NCBI GenBank assembly: GCA_963825415.1
Contig: CAWGTD010000006.1
Coordinates: 1 to 64,000 of the forward strand
Length of the DNA stretch: 64,000 nt
Reading direction: 5' to 3'
Source: BP-464 sp963825415
GTDB taxonomy: Bacteria > Actinomycetota > Thermoleophilia > Solirubrobacterales > Solirubrobacteraceae
The notes below the pieces were generated by a model. That model was not told where the DNA came from. It saw nothing but the letters and a program-made list of their open reading frames with translations, and ran no database searches. A program made the position numbers and the translations under genes. Positions 55,628 through 64,000 of the stretch are shown here, one piece after another; position 1 is the stretch's first letter, and the number at the start of each line of letters is the position of its first letter.

Positions 55628-56578
55628 TCAGCCGCCGGCGCGCGGGTGCGTCCGGAAGTAGACGTCCTTGAGGCGCTCGGCGGAGAGATGGGTGTAGATC
55701 TGGGTCGTCGCGATGTCGGCGTGGCCGAGCATCTCCTGCACCGCGCGCAGGTCGCAGCCGCCCGCGAGCAGATGGGTGGCGAACGTGTGGCGCAGGGTGT
55801 GGGGGCTCATTCGCCCCTCCAGCCCCGCCGCGCGCGCGTGGCGCTGGACGATCTTGTAGAGGCCCTGGCGCGTCAGCTCGCCGCCGCGCTGGTTGACGAA
55901 CAGCTTGCCCTGGTCGCGCACGCCCACCAATGCGGGGCGGCCGCGGTCGAGGTAGTGGCGGACCGCCGTGATCGCCTGCCGGCCGACCGGCACGAGCCGT
56001 TCCTTGGAGCCCTTGCCCCGCGCGCGCAGGACCCCGTGGCGCAGGTCGAGGTCGCCGACGTCCAGGCCGGTGGCCTCGGAGGCCCGCAGGCCGCACGCGT
56101 ACATGAGCTCCAGCAGCGCGCGGTCGCGCAGCGTGGCGGGATCGGTGCCGTGCGGCGTGGCCAGCAACCGGGCGATCTCCGCGCGGCTGAGGACCTGCGG
56201 CAGGCGCTGGCTCTTGCGCGGTGCGCGCAGGTCCGCGGTCGGGTCGTGTTCCAGCGCGCCCTCGCGGCGCAGGTGGCGATAGAAGGAGCGCAGGCACGCC
56301 GCCTTGCGCTGCAGCGTCGCGGGAGCGACCGGCGGACGCGGCGGGTCGGCGGTCGTCCCGGAGGCCAGCTCGTCGAGGAACCCGGTCAGGTCGGTGTGCT
56401 CGGCGGCCAGCACGTCGACACCGCGCCGCTCGAGGAAGGCGCCGAGCTGGAGCAGGTCGGACCGGTAGGCCTCCAGCGTGTTGCGCGACAGCCCGCGCTC
56501 GAACTCCAGGTACGCCAGGAAATCGAGCACGTGGTGCTCGAACGGGCGCGCGACGGGCGGGGCCGGGGCGATGGCCAT
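55628..56578 (-). CDS. xerD: Tyrosine recombinase XerD
   Basis: A 316-residue site-specific recombinase that resolves chromosome dimers. The N-terminal SAM-like domain (FLAYLEFERGLSRNTLEAYRSD is the usual start, shown here by FERGLSRNTLEAY) is followed by the catalytic domain. The R-K-H-R-H-Y residues appear in CGLRASE, GKGSKERLVP, HTLRHTFATHLL, LGHADIATTQIYTH. Its place between nudix and ParA-type neighbourhoods in actinobacteria and its full length argue for the housekeeping enzyme rather than an integrase. Confidence 0.92.
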   Translation of the reverse strand: MAIAPAPPVARPFEHHVLDFLAYLEFERGLSRNTLEAYRSDLLQLGAFLERRGVDVLAAEHTDLTGFLDELASGTTADPPRPPVAPATLQRKAACLRSFYRHLRREGALEHDPTADLRAPRKSQRLPQVLSRAEIARLLATPHGTDPATLRDRALLELMYACGLRASEATGLDVGDLDLRHGVLRARGKGSKERLVPVGRQAITAVRHYLDRGRPALVGVRDQGKLFVNQRGGELTRQGLYKIVQRHARAAGLEGRMSPHTLRHTFATHLLAGGCDLRAVQEMLGHADIATTQIYTHLSAERLKDVYFRTHPRAGG

Positions 56579-56626
56579 GTAGGGAAGTTCGTGCCCGCAC
56601 GAACGCCCCCTGCCCGGTGCAACGGC

Positions 56627-57172
56627 TTATTCAGCGCCGCGAAGGCGCTCGCGCAACAGCAACAGGCCGATGATCGTCTTGGCGTCCTTGGTCGCCGCCA
56701 AGGCCCCGTCGAGGTCCGCCAGCGGCCACTCGACGATCTCGATGCGCTCGTTGTCCTCGGCCTCGGCCTCGTCGTCTGACAACCCGGTGGCGAGCACGAC
56801 GTGGACCTCCTCGTCCATCACGCCGACCGACGAGTAGTAGGAGGTCAAGCCCTCCCAGTGAGCGGCGGCCTTGCCGATCTCCTCGGCCAGCTCGCGGCGG
56901 GCGCTGGCCAGCACGGACTCGCCCTCCTCGAGCTTGCCGGCCGGGAGCTCGAGCGAATCGGGGTCGCCGACCGCCTCGCGCGGCTGGCGCACCAGATAGA
57001 GCCGCTCGTCGTCGTGACAGACGACGCCGACCGCGCCCGGGTGGCGGACGATGTCGCGCTCGACCTCCTCGCCGTCGGGGAAGCGGAAGCGCTCGACGCT
57101 CAGCTCGATGATCGAGCCGGAGTAGACGACCTTGCCGCCTAATGGCTCGAAATCTCTGTCGCTGCCGCTCAT
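56627..57172 (-). CDS. NUDIX hydrolase, ADP-ribose pyrophosphatase type
   Basis: A 181-residue NUDIX protein. The box spans about residues 78-100, starting GKLEEGESVL and with the metal-binding RELAEEIG. VYSGSIIELSVERFRFPDGE and VRQPREAVGDPDSLELPAG are typical of the ADP-ribose pyrophosphatase branch. The ATG overlaps the upstream peptidase stop as ATGA. It is in the pyrG-peptidase-nudix-xerD run, an order also seen in other actinobacteria. Confidence 0.9.
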   Translation of the reverse strand: MSGSDRDFEPLGGKVVYSGSIIELSVERFRFPDGEEVERDIVRHPGAVGVVCHDDERLYLVRQPREAVGDPDSLELPAGKLEEGESVLASARRELAEEIGKAAAHWEGLTSYYSSVGVMDEEVHVVLATGLSDDEAEAEDNERIEIVEWPLADLDGALAATKDAKTIIGLLLLRERLRGAE

Positions 57173-58285
57173 ACAGCGAGCTGGTCGAGCAGGGCATAGG
57201 TGACGTCGAGCATGCCCTCCAGCGCGGCAACCGACACGCGCTCGTCGGACTGGTGGTTGCGCTCGGTGCCGTTGGCCAGGTTCGTGCACGGGAAGCCCTT
57301 GGCCTCGAGCGCGTTGGCGTCCGACGCCCCGCCGGTGACGATCCGGCGCGGCTCGTAGCCGCAGGCGCGCAGCGCCTCCTCGGCCGCCAGGACGCCCGCC
57401 GCCTGGGGCCGGTGCCGGTAGCCGGTGAACTGCTTCTCGACGATCAGATCGACGTCGCACTCGCAGACCGGAACGTTGGCCGCGTCGTGGACGTGGTCGA
57501 CCATCTCGGCGACCAGGGCCTCGATCTTGCCCTCGTCGAGGCTGCGCGCCTCGGCGAGGAAGGAGGCGTACTCGGCGACGACATTCGTCCCGCCGGGCAC
57601 GCCGCCCTCGATCGAGCCCACGTTCGCCGTGGTCTCCTCGTCGACCCGGCCCAGGCGCATCGCGGCGATCGCCCGCGCCGCCGCGGTGATCGCGCTGCGG
57701 CCGTCCTCGGGGCGGATGCCCGCGTGCGCGGGCGCGCCGCGGAACTTCGCCTCCAGCCGGTAGTACGTGGGCGAGGCCATCACGACTTCGCCGATCGGCG
57801 AGGCGTGGTCGTAGACGTAGCCGAAGGTGCTGTGCAGGCGCCCTACGTCGAACGCCTTGGCGCCGCGCAGCGCGACCTCCTCCTCGACCGTGAAGAGCAG
57901 CTCGACTCCCAGCGGCGAGCCCTCCATCGCCGCGCGCCGCGCCGTTGCCAGCAGCACGGCGACCGCGGCCTTGTTGTCGGCCCCCAGGATCGTGTCGCCC
58001 GCGCTGACCCAGCCGCCGTCGGTGCAGACGGGGCTCGATGTCGTCGACGTGCGGGACCGTGTCGAGGTGGGCGCACAGCAGCACCGAGCGGTCGGCGTCG
58101 CGGCCGGCGATCCGCGCAAGCAGGTTGCCGGCCTCGTCCGGGGCGACCTCGATGCCCAGCCCGCCGAGCTCCTCGCCGACGCGAGCCGCCATCGCCGCCT
58201 CCTCGCCGGAGACCGACCGGATGCGGCACAGCTCGGCGAACGTGTCGTTCAGCCGGCGGCGTTCGACTTCAGTCGCTGGACGCAC
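57169..58285 (-). CDS. M20-family peptidase (PepT-like), one frameshift at 58030-58033
   Basis: A zinc aminopeptidase of the M20 family. AHLDTVPHVDDIEP has the first metal site, ILGADNKAAVAVLL the bridging Asp, and FTVEEEVALRGAKA the catalytic Glu pair. The dimerisation region and SDANALEAKGFPCTNLANGT follow. The frame breaks in a G4 run at 58030-58033; one extra base explains it, joining DDIEP to VCTDGGW. Repaired length is about 371 residues. The GTG start overlaps pyrG by 17 bases. Confidence 0.82.
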
Positions 58286-59936
58286 GCGAGGCCGATGCGC
58301 GCTCGGCGTCGGGCGCGCTCTCGCCCGTGCGCTCCAGCGCGGCGCCCACGAACTCCCGGAACAGCGGCGCGGGGCGCTCTGGGCGCGACTTGAACTCCGG
58401 GTGGTACTGGGAGGCGACGTAGAACGGGTGGTCGTCGAGCTCGATGACCTCGACCAGACGCTCGTCGGGCGAGGTGCCGGACGCGATCAGCCCGGCGGCC
58501 TCCAGCCGCGCCCGCAGGCGGATGTTGACCTCGTAGCGGTGGCGGTGGCGCTCGTAGATGACGCCCTCGTCGTCGTACAGCGTCCGCGCGCGCGTCCCGG
58601 CGTGGAGCTTGATCGGGTCGGCGCCCAGGCGCATCGTGCCGCCGAGGTCGGCGACCTCCTTCTGCTCGGGCAGCAGGTCGATGACCGGGTGCGGCGTCTC
58701 GGGGTCGAACTCGGTCGAGTTGGCGCCGTCCATGCCCGCGACGTTGCGGGCGAACTCGGCCACGGCGATCTGCATGCCCAGGCAGATCCCGAGGAACGGG
58801 ATGCCCTGCTCGCGTGCGACCTGCGCGGCGCGGATCTTGCCCTCCACCCCACGGCCGCCGAAGCCTCCGGGGATCAGGATGCCGTCGGCGTGACCCAGAC
58901 GCTCCTGGGCCGCGGCGGCGTCCTCGAGCGTCTCGGAGTCGACCCAGTCGATCTCGACGCGCGCGCCGTGCAGGAACCCGGCGTGGCGCAGCGCTTCTGA
59001 AACCGACAGGTAGGCGTCCTCGAGCGCGACGTACTTGCCCACAAGCGCGATGTGGACCTTGTCCTCGGCGCCGGCGGCACGCTCGACGACCTCGCGCCAC
59101 TCGGCCAGGTCGGCGGCGGGGGCCTCGATGCCGAAGTGGTCGCAGATGAACTGGTCGACCTGCTCGTGGGCGAACCACAGCGGCACCTTGTAGATGTTGT
59201 CGACGTCCTTCGCGGACACCACCGCCTCGACCGGCAGCGACGCGAACAGCGCGATCTTCTTGCGGATGTCGGTGCTCAGCTCGCTCTCGGAGCGGCACAG
59301 GACCATGTCGGGCTGGATGCCGATGCGGCGCAGCTCGTTGACGGAGTGCTGGGTCGGCTTGGTCTTCAGCTCGCCGGCATGGCCGATGTAGGGGACCAGG
59401 GTCAGGTGGATGTACATGCAGTCGCGGCGGCCGACGTCGACCGGGAACTGGCGGATGGCCTCCAGGAACGGCAGCGACTCGATGTCGCCGACGGTGCCGC
59501 CGATCTCGGTGATCACCACGTCGACGTCTGAGGTCTCGGCGATCAGCTTGATGCGCGCCTTGATCTCGTCGGTGATGTGCGGGACGACCTGGACGGTCGC
59601 GCCGAGATAGTCGCCGCGGCGCTCGCGCCGGATGACCGAGTTGTAGATCGCGCCGGTGGTGACGTTCGAGGCGCGCGACGTGTTGACGTCGGTGTAGCGC
59701 TCGTAGTGGCCGAGATCGAGGTCGGTCTCCGCGCCGTCCTCGGTGACGAACACCTCGCCGTGCTGGTACGGCGACATCGTCCCGGGGTCGACGTTGATGT
59801 ACGGGTCGAACTTCTGGAGGCCGACGGTGAGGCCGCGGCTTACGAGGAGGCGCCCAAGAGAGGCGGCGGCAATGCCCTTTCCGAGCGATGACACCACCCC
59901 ACCGGTGACGAAGATGTAGCGCGTCTTGTTGGCCAT
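58269..59936 (-). CDS. pyrG: CTP synthase
   Basis: A 555-residue enzyme that makes CTP from UTP, ATP and glutamine. The synthetase domain opens TRYIFVTGGVVSSLGKGIAA and continues KFDPYINVDPGTMSPYQHGE. The ammonia channel and UTP region show DLDLGHYERY. The C-terminal glutaminase has FLGICLGMQIAV with the catalytic Cys, and the His and Glu in SQYHPEF. No frame break. It is the first gene of a minus-strand run leading to xerD and is divergent from msrB. Confidence 0.97.
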   Translation of the reverse strand: MANKTRYIFVTGGVVSSLGKGIAAASLGRLLVSRGLTVGLQKFDPYINVDPGTMSPYQHGEVFVTEDGAETDLDLGHYERYTDVNTSRASNVTTGAIYNSVIRRERRGDYLGATVQVVPHITDEIKARIKLIAETSDVDVVITEIGGTVGDIESLPFLEAIRQFPVDVGRRDCMYIHLTLVPYIGHAGELKTKPTQHSVNELRRIGIQPDMVLCRSESELSTDIRKKIALFASLPVEAVVSAKDVDNIYKVPLWFAHEQVDQFICDHFGIEAPAADLAEWREVVERAAGAEDKVHIALVGKYVALEDAYLSVSEALRHAGFLHGARVEIDWVDSETLEDAAAAQERLGHADGILIPGGFGGRGVEGKIRAAQVAREQGIPFLGICLGMQIAVAEFARNVAGMDGANSTEFDPETPHPVIDLLPEQKEVADLGGTMRLGADPIKLHAGTRARTLYDDEGVIYERHRHRYEVNIRLRARLEAAGLIASGTSPDERLVEVIELDDHPFYVASQYHPEFKSRPERPAPLFREFVGAALERTGESAPDAERASASRASSD

Positions 59937-60037
59937 GCAGCCCTTCCGTCCGAGTGTAGACGCGGGCCACCGTAGCGCCCGGGCCGGATGGCGGGCCGAG
60001 CCGTAACGTGTGCCGCAAAGAGCGGACGAAAGGCACC

Positions 60038-60439
60038 ATGGAGAAGATCGCCAAGACCGACGAGCAGTGGCGCGAGGAGCTCTCGCCCGACCAGTACGCG
60101 GTGCTGCGCCGAGCCGCTACCGAGCCGCCGTTCACCGGTGCGTACACCCACGAGAAGACCACCGGGATGTACAAGTGCGGCGGTTGCGGCGCCGACCTGT
60201 TCAGCTCCGACACCAAGTTCGACTCGGGCTCGGGCTGGCCGAGCTTCACCGAGCCGGCGGTCGCCGACGCGGTCGAGCTGAAGACGGACATCTCGCACGG
60301 CATGACGCGCACGGAGGTCGTCTGCGCGCGCTGTGGCGGCCATCTCGGCCACGTCTTCGACGACGGCCCCGGCGACCGCGGCGGCCAGCGGTTCTGCATC
60401 AACTCCTGCGCGCTCGACCTCCACGCAGACGAGGGCTGA
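60038..60439 (+). CDS. msrB: Peptide methionine-R-sulfoxide reductase MsrB
   Basis: A 133-residue repair enzyme. The zinc pairs are CGGCGAD and CARCGGH. GSGWPSFTEP is the family signature, GHVFDDGPG the substrate loop, and RFCINS has the catalytic cysteine. A second Cys three residues later (NSCAL) is less common. The ATG at 60038 follows AAAGG by 6 bases. It is divergent from pyrG and converges with the membrane protein gene. Confidence 0.93.
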   Translation: MEKIAKTDEQWREELSPDQYAVLRRAATEPPFTGAYTHEKTTGMYKCGGCGADLFSSDTKFDSGSGWPSFTEPAVADAVELKTDISHGMTRTEVVCARCGGHLGHVFDDGPGDRGGQRFCINSCALDLHADEG

Positions 60440-60466
60440 GCGTTCCCCGGGCGCGGCGGCGCGGCG

Positions 60467-61345
60467 CTAAGGGCTCGGCGGTTCCCAGCCCTCGCGCCGC
60501 CGGCGCTCCCAGGCGTCCGCCGCAACGGGCTCGGATGGGACCGGATCGGAGATCGGCTCGGAGGTGATCGGGTCGATCGCCGGCGTCGGCGTCGGCGTCG
60601 GCGCCACCGGCCCCACCGACTCAGCCTCGTCGCCGGCACGCAGCGTGAAGTACAGAAGCGTCGTGGCGATGCCCAGCAGGGGCAGGGTCGCGATCTGCCC
60701 CAGCACCCCGCCGGCGAGGTTGACCGCCTCGGCATCGACCGCGCGGGCCAGCAGCCTGCCGGGGACGGTGAAGACCACCGACAGGACGGTGGTGAGCAGG
60801 TTTGCGACGACCAGAGCAGCCAGCGTCCACCAGCCCCGGCCCTGGACGAGGCTCCAGCTGCGGCGCAGCGCCTCGGTGCCGCGCGCGCCGTCGATCACCA
60901 CGGCCTGCGGGACGACGCACCAGCGCACCGCCAGGAAGACCGCGGGCACCACGAAGGCGAGAAAGCCGCCGAACACCCCGAGGGCCACGAGCACGATCGC
61001 CCAGAACAGCTTCGGGAACAGCTCGAGGCCCGAAGTGATCACCTCGCTGGTCGACGTCCGCTGGCCGGCCGCGGCTTCGACGACCACACGGATGACCATC
61101 GCGGTCACGAGCGGGGTGACCACGAACAGCTGCGACGCAACGCCGGCGATCACCTCGCCCTGCGGCCGGGTGCTGTCGTAATCGGAGAACAGCCAGCCCA
61201 GGCCGAGGCCCAGCACGCCGACCTGCACCGGGATCACGATCGCGGCGCTGACCGCCAGCAACGTCCGCCAATGCGCCCGGTAGAGGGCGAAGGCGTCGTC
61301 GAGGATCCGGGCGATGTCGCGCCGGGCCTGGAGGTCGAGGGGCAC
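60467..61345 (-). CDS. Six-helix membrane protein of unknown function
   Basis: A 292-residue membrane protein with about six hydrophobic segments, such as LLAVSAAIVIPVQVGVLGLG and FWAIVLVALGVFGGFLAFVV. It begins with LQARRDIARILDDAFALYRAHW, the pattern of the glycerophosphoryl diester phosphodiesterase membrane-domain-like family, and has ALRRSWSLVQGRGWWTL in the middle, also typical. The C-terminal tail is Pro-rich (PTPTPTPAIDPI). It lies between recN and msrB. No enzyme activity is visible. Confidence 0.7.
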   Translation of the reverse strand: MPLDLQARRDIARILDDAFALYRAHWRTLLAVSAAIVIPVQVGVLGLGLGWLFSDYDSTRPQGEVIAGVASQLFVVTPLVTAMVIRVVVEAAAGQRTSTSEVITSGLELFPKLFWAIVLVALGVFGGFLAFVVPAVFLAVRWCVVPQAVVIDGARGTEALRRSWSLVQGRGWWTLAALVVANLLTTVLSVVFTVPGRLLARAVDAEAVNLAGGVLGQIATLPLLGIATTLLYFTLRAGDEAESVGPVAPTPTPTPAIDPITSEPISDPVPSEPVAADAWERRRREGWEPPSP

Positions 61346-61378
61346 GCTCGGCAGGTTACGCGCGCCCGGAGTTGCCGC

Positions 61379-62994
61379 TCATGCGGCGCGCAGCAGCTCC
61401 TCGGCGTGGCGGCGCGCCGCGGGATCGGCCTCGTCGGCGCCCAGCATCCGCACCAGCTCGCCGACCACGGCGCCGTCGCCGAGCTGGGTCACCGTCGCCA
61501 GCGCCGGATCGGCCGCCGTGTCCTTGACGATCGAGAAGTGCCGTGCTGCCAGCGAAGCCACCTGCGGCAGGTGGGTGATGCAGACGACCTGCCGCGCGTG
61601 CGCCAGCTCGCGCAGCCGTTCGCCGACGGTCCGGGCGGTGTGCCCGCCGATACCTGCGTCGACCTCGTCGAAGACCAGCGTCGCGTCGCTGCCGGCGTTC
61701 GCCACCCCCAGCAGGGCGAGCATGACCCGCGAGAGCTCGCCGCCGGAGGCGATGTCGCGCAGCGCTCCCGGCCGGCACGCCGGGGTTGGTGGCGATGCGG
61801 AACTCGACGGCGTCGGCACCGGCGGGCCCGGGCTCGCGCTCGGACAGCGACACCTCGAACGTCGCGCCGTCCATCGCCAGGCCCGCCAGCCGCTCGCGCA
61901 CCGCCTTGGCCAGCTTGGGCGCGGCGGCCGCCCGGGCGCGGCGCAGCCCCGCCGCCGCGCTGTCGCGGTCGGCCCGCGCCGCGGCGAGGGCCGTCGGTGA
62001 CGTCCTGGAGCGCGACCTCGGCGCCCTCGAGCTCGGCGCGGCGCTCGCGGCAGCGCTGGGCGTGCTCGAGCACAGCGGCGATCGTGCCGCCGTGCTTGCG
62101 CTGAAGCCGGTCGAGCAGGGCCAGACGCTCCTCGACGGCCTCGAGCTCGCCGGCGGCGGCCTCGATGCCCTCCCCCACCACGCGCAGCTCGCCGGCCAGA
62201 TCCTGCGCCTCGTAGACCACGCCGCGGGCACGCTCGGCCAGCGCATCGATTTCAGCATCGACCCCGGCGACCCCCTCGAGTGACGCAACCGCGGCGCCCG
62301 CGAGGCCGATCGCACCGGTGCCTTCGTCGGGCGAGAGCGCCTCGGCCGCGCCGAGCGCCGCGGCCCGCAGCGCCTCGGCGTGGCGCAGGCGCGCCCGGCG
62401 CGTGAGCAGCTCGGCCTCCTCCGCCTCGGCGGGATCGGCGGCCTCGATCTCCTCGAGCTCGAAGACCAGCAGGTCGAGCTCGCGGTCGCGCGCACCCGCC
62501 CGCTCGCGCACGGTCTCGAGCTCCGCCTCCGCCTTCAGTACACGGGCGTGCGCGTCGGAGGCCGCGCTCAGCCTGGCGCGATGCGCCTCGCCGCAGAACC
62601 CGTCGAGCACCGCGAGCTGCGCCGAGGCGAGCGTGAGCTTGCGGTGCTCGTGCTGGCCGTAGAAGGCGATCAGCCCCTCGGCGCGCTCGCGCAGCTCGGC
62701 CACCGTCGCCGAACGGTGGTCGACGTAGGCGCGCGTGCGCCCCTCGGCGGTCACGCGCCTTGCGAGCACGACGTCGGAGCCGCCGGCGTCGAACACGCCC
62801 TCGACGTAGGCCTCGTCGGCGCCGGGACGGACGATGCCCGGCCGCGCACGGCCGCCGAGCAGCAGGTCGAGCGCGTGGGCGAGCACGGTCTTGCCAGCGC
62901 CGGTCTCCCCCGTCAGGACGTTGAGGCCCGCGGCCAGGCGCAGCTCGGCCCGCTCGATCAGCAGGAGGTTCTCGACGCGCAGCTCGCAAAGCAT
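61379..62994 (-). CDS. recN: DNA repair protein RecN, two frameshifts
   Basis: An SMC-like ATPase for double-strand break repair. ELRVENLLLIERAELRL and LTGETGAGKTVLAHAL are the family N-terminus with Walker A. IAFYGQHEHRKL is the Q-loop motif region. A long coiled coil follows, then DIASGGELSRVMLALLGV (signature) and LVFDEVDAGIGG (Walker B). The frame breaks near 61995 in the coiled-coil part and near 61770 before the signature. Repaired length is about 538 residues. A repair gene this conserved is unlikely to be dead, which supports sequencing indels. Confidence 0.85.
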
Positions 62995-63043
62995 CGCGGC
63001 CTGTCTACCAACGACGGCCGACGGATCGGCCCCGAACTGCTGG

Positions 63044-63895
63044 TTACGCGGACAAGCGGCCGAACTTCTCGCGCAGTCGGCGGTAGAAGGACGAGCCGGG
63101 GATCTGTGCCAGCGCCGCGGCCTCGGACACGAACGACACCTGGAAAGCCTCGTGGGGCGCGAGCTCGCCCGCCGGACGGCCGTCGACGTGGATGTCGACC
63201 CCACCGCGGGAGCGGTTGACGACGTCCAGCACGTCGCCCGGAGCGACGACCAGCGCCCGGGCCGTCATCGAGTGCGGGGCGATGAAGGACACCACGAACC
63301 CCTCCACGCCCCAGGCCATCACGGGGCCGCCGTTGGCGAGGTTGTAGCCGGTGGATCCCGCGGGCGAGGCGACCACGAGCCCGTCACAGCGCACGCTGGC
63401 CACCACCTCGCCGCCGACGCCGTAGGCGAGCTGGGCGACGCGCTCGCCCGCCTTGCGGTGCACCGAGACGTCGTTGATCGCATAGAGCTTGCGCTCCTGG
63501 CCGCTGACGAGGATGGCGGGCAGGTGCAGGACCTCGAACTCGCCGCTCAGCGCCTGTGCGAAACCGCGCTCGCACTCCTCGGGGTCGATCGTCGCCAGGA
63601 AGCCGACCTCGCCGAAGTTCACCGCGTAGATCGGCACGTTGGTGGCCGCGTAGCGGCGCAGCCCGCGCAGGATGGTGCCGTCGCCGCCGAGGACGATGCA
63701 GATGTCGACGTCGTCGGCGGGCTCGGCGGCGACGACGATCCCGTCGGCCGGCTCGATCTTGTGCTTGCGGGTCTCCTCGGGGTCGAACCGCAGCGTGACG
63801 CCGGCCGCGCGCGCCGCGTCGAAGAGCTGGCCGAGCGCGTGCGCCGTCTGCGCCGGGCGGCGGTGCGTCAGCACGGTGGCCGACCGCGAGCTCAC
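63044..63895 (-). CDS. nadK: NAD kinase
   Basis: A 283-residue enzyme that phosphorylates NAD to NADP. ICIVLGGDGTILRGLRRYA has the GGDG motif of the active site; NFGEVGFLATIDPEE and ASPAGSTGYNLANGGPVM are the two other family signatures. The GTG start overlaps the upstream tlyA stop as GTGA. The order tlyA-nadK-recN is common in actinobacteria and suggests one operon. Confidence 0.95.
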   Translation of the reverse strand: MSSRSATVLTHRRPAQTAHALGQLFDAARAAGVTLRFDPEETRKHKIEPADGIVVAAEPADDVDICIVLGGDGTILRGLRRYAATNVPIYAVNFGEVGFLATIDPEECERGFAQALSGEFEVLHLPAILVSGQERKLYAINDVSVHRKAGERVAQLAYGVGGEVVASVRCDGLVVASPAGSTGYNLANGGPVMAWGVEGFVVSFIAPHSMTARALVVAPGDVLDVVNRSRGGVDIHVDGRPAGELAPHEAFQVSFVSEAAALAQIPGSSFYRRLREKFGRLSA

Positions 63896-64000
63896 GCCTG
63901 GTCACCGGTTTCGCGGTCGGGCTCGGCGAGCCACAGGAAGGTCTCCAGGTTGCCCTTCGGCCCCGGCAGGCCGGACGGCGCCTCGGCCAGGACGGCCGCC
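63892..64000 (-). CDS. tlyA: TlyA-family rRNA 2'-O-methyltransferase, C-terminal end only
   Basis: Only the last 36 residues are in the window. APSGLPGPKGNLETFLWLAEP matches the usual TlyA ending (S/P-G-P-K/A-G-N-x-E-x-FL-WL). TlyA methylates 16S and 23S rRNA in actinobacteria. The stop overlaps the nadK start as GTGA, and the position before nadK and recN supports the call. The start lies beyond the right edge. Confidence 0.75.
   Translation of the reverse strand, partial: AAVLAEAPSGLPGPKGNLETFLWLAEPDRETGDQA

Noticed and set aside
55628..56578. Tyrosine recombinase as a sign of a prophage or integrative element
   Set aside because: Length, catalytic residues and neighbours fit the housekeeping XerD; no phage genes or att repeats are near.
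63033..63048. CGAAC-TGCTG-GTTACG near the recN start, similar to a LexA box
   Set aside because: The spacer is 5 bases instead of 4, one arm is imperfect, and it overlaps the nadK end. It does not fit the consensus.

Overview
The window is about 70% G+C and tightly packed. It looks like chromosome of a Gram-positive, high-GC actinobacterium, most plausibly of the Thermoleophilia/Solirubrobacterales type. The reasons are the order tlyA-nadK-recN ... pyrG-nudix-xerD, the order recO-ppdK-dgt-dnaG, an LPxTG-type sorting signal, an F420-type luciferase-like oxidoreductase, tRNA genes without an encoded CCA, and many GTG/TTG starts. The lineage is inferred from gene content and was not tested.

Region 1 (1-25.7 kb) is a surface or exopolysaccharide locus. 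It holds four GT2 and six GT4 glycosyltransferases, a Wzx-type flippase, a PAPS-dependent sulfotransferase, two Wzy/O-antigen-ligase-type membrane proteins, a fused Wzz/BY-kinase, a TPR protein and a WbaP-type initiating sugar-phosphate transferase. It also holds two secreted glycoside-hydrolase-like proteins and a secreted beta-propeller protein. Together they suggest a lipid-linked repeat unit that is built, possibly sulfated, flipped, polymerised and length-controlled. A good sigma70-type promoter lies in front of the initiating transferase.

Region 2 (25.7-45.7 kb) is mixed. It contains a membrane-anchored protein with a sigma-region-2-like part, a zinc anti-sigma motif and Glu-Pro repeats, then an LPYTGG surface protein, pdxS-pdxT, and secreted proteases (metzincin-like, M6-like, subtilisin). 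There are RpiR and Lrp regulators, an EamA exporter translationally coupled to a cupredoxin, a fatty-acid hydroxylase preceding a structured non-coding stretch, short-chain dehydrogenases, an F420-type oxidoreductase and an MGT-type glycosyltransferase. It ends with a helix-turn-helix/HNH nuclease preceded by a perfect LexA-type palindrome and running into a tRNA-Asn gene.

Region 3 (45.7-64 kb) is housekeeping: dnaG, dgt, a YedY-like molybdoenzyme, ppdK and recO on the minus strand; glutaredoxin and a CAP-domain protein on the plus strand; then mutM, xerD, nudix, an M20 peptidase, pyrG, recN, nadK and the end of tlyA, with msrB opposite. recO and glutaredoxin appear to share a symmetric -10 element.

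About eighteen genes' worth of sequence is affected by single-base frame breaks, often in short homopolymers. They occur even in recN and mutM, and one extra base sits in the D-stem of tRNA-Asn. This looks like uncorrected sequencing indels rather than gene decay, so broken genes are annotated as whole genes with the break point stated.
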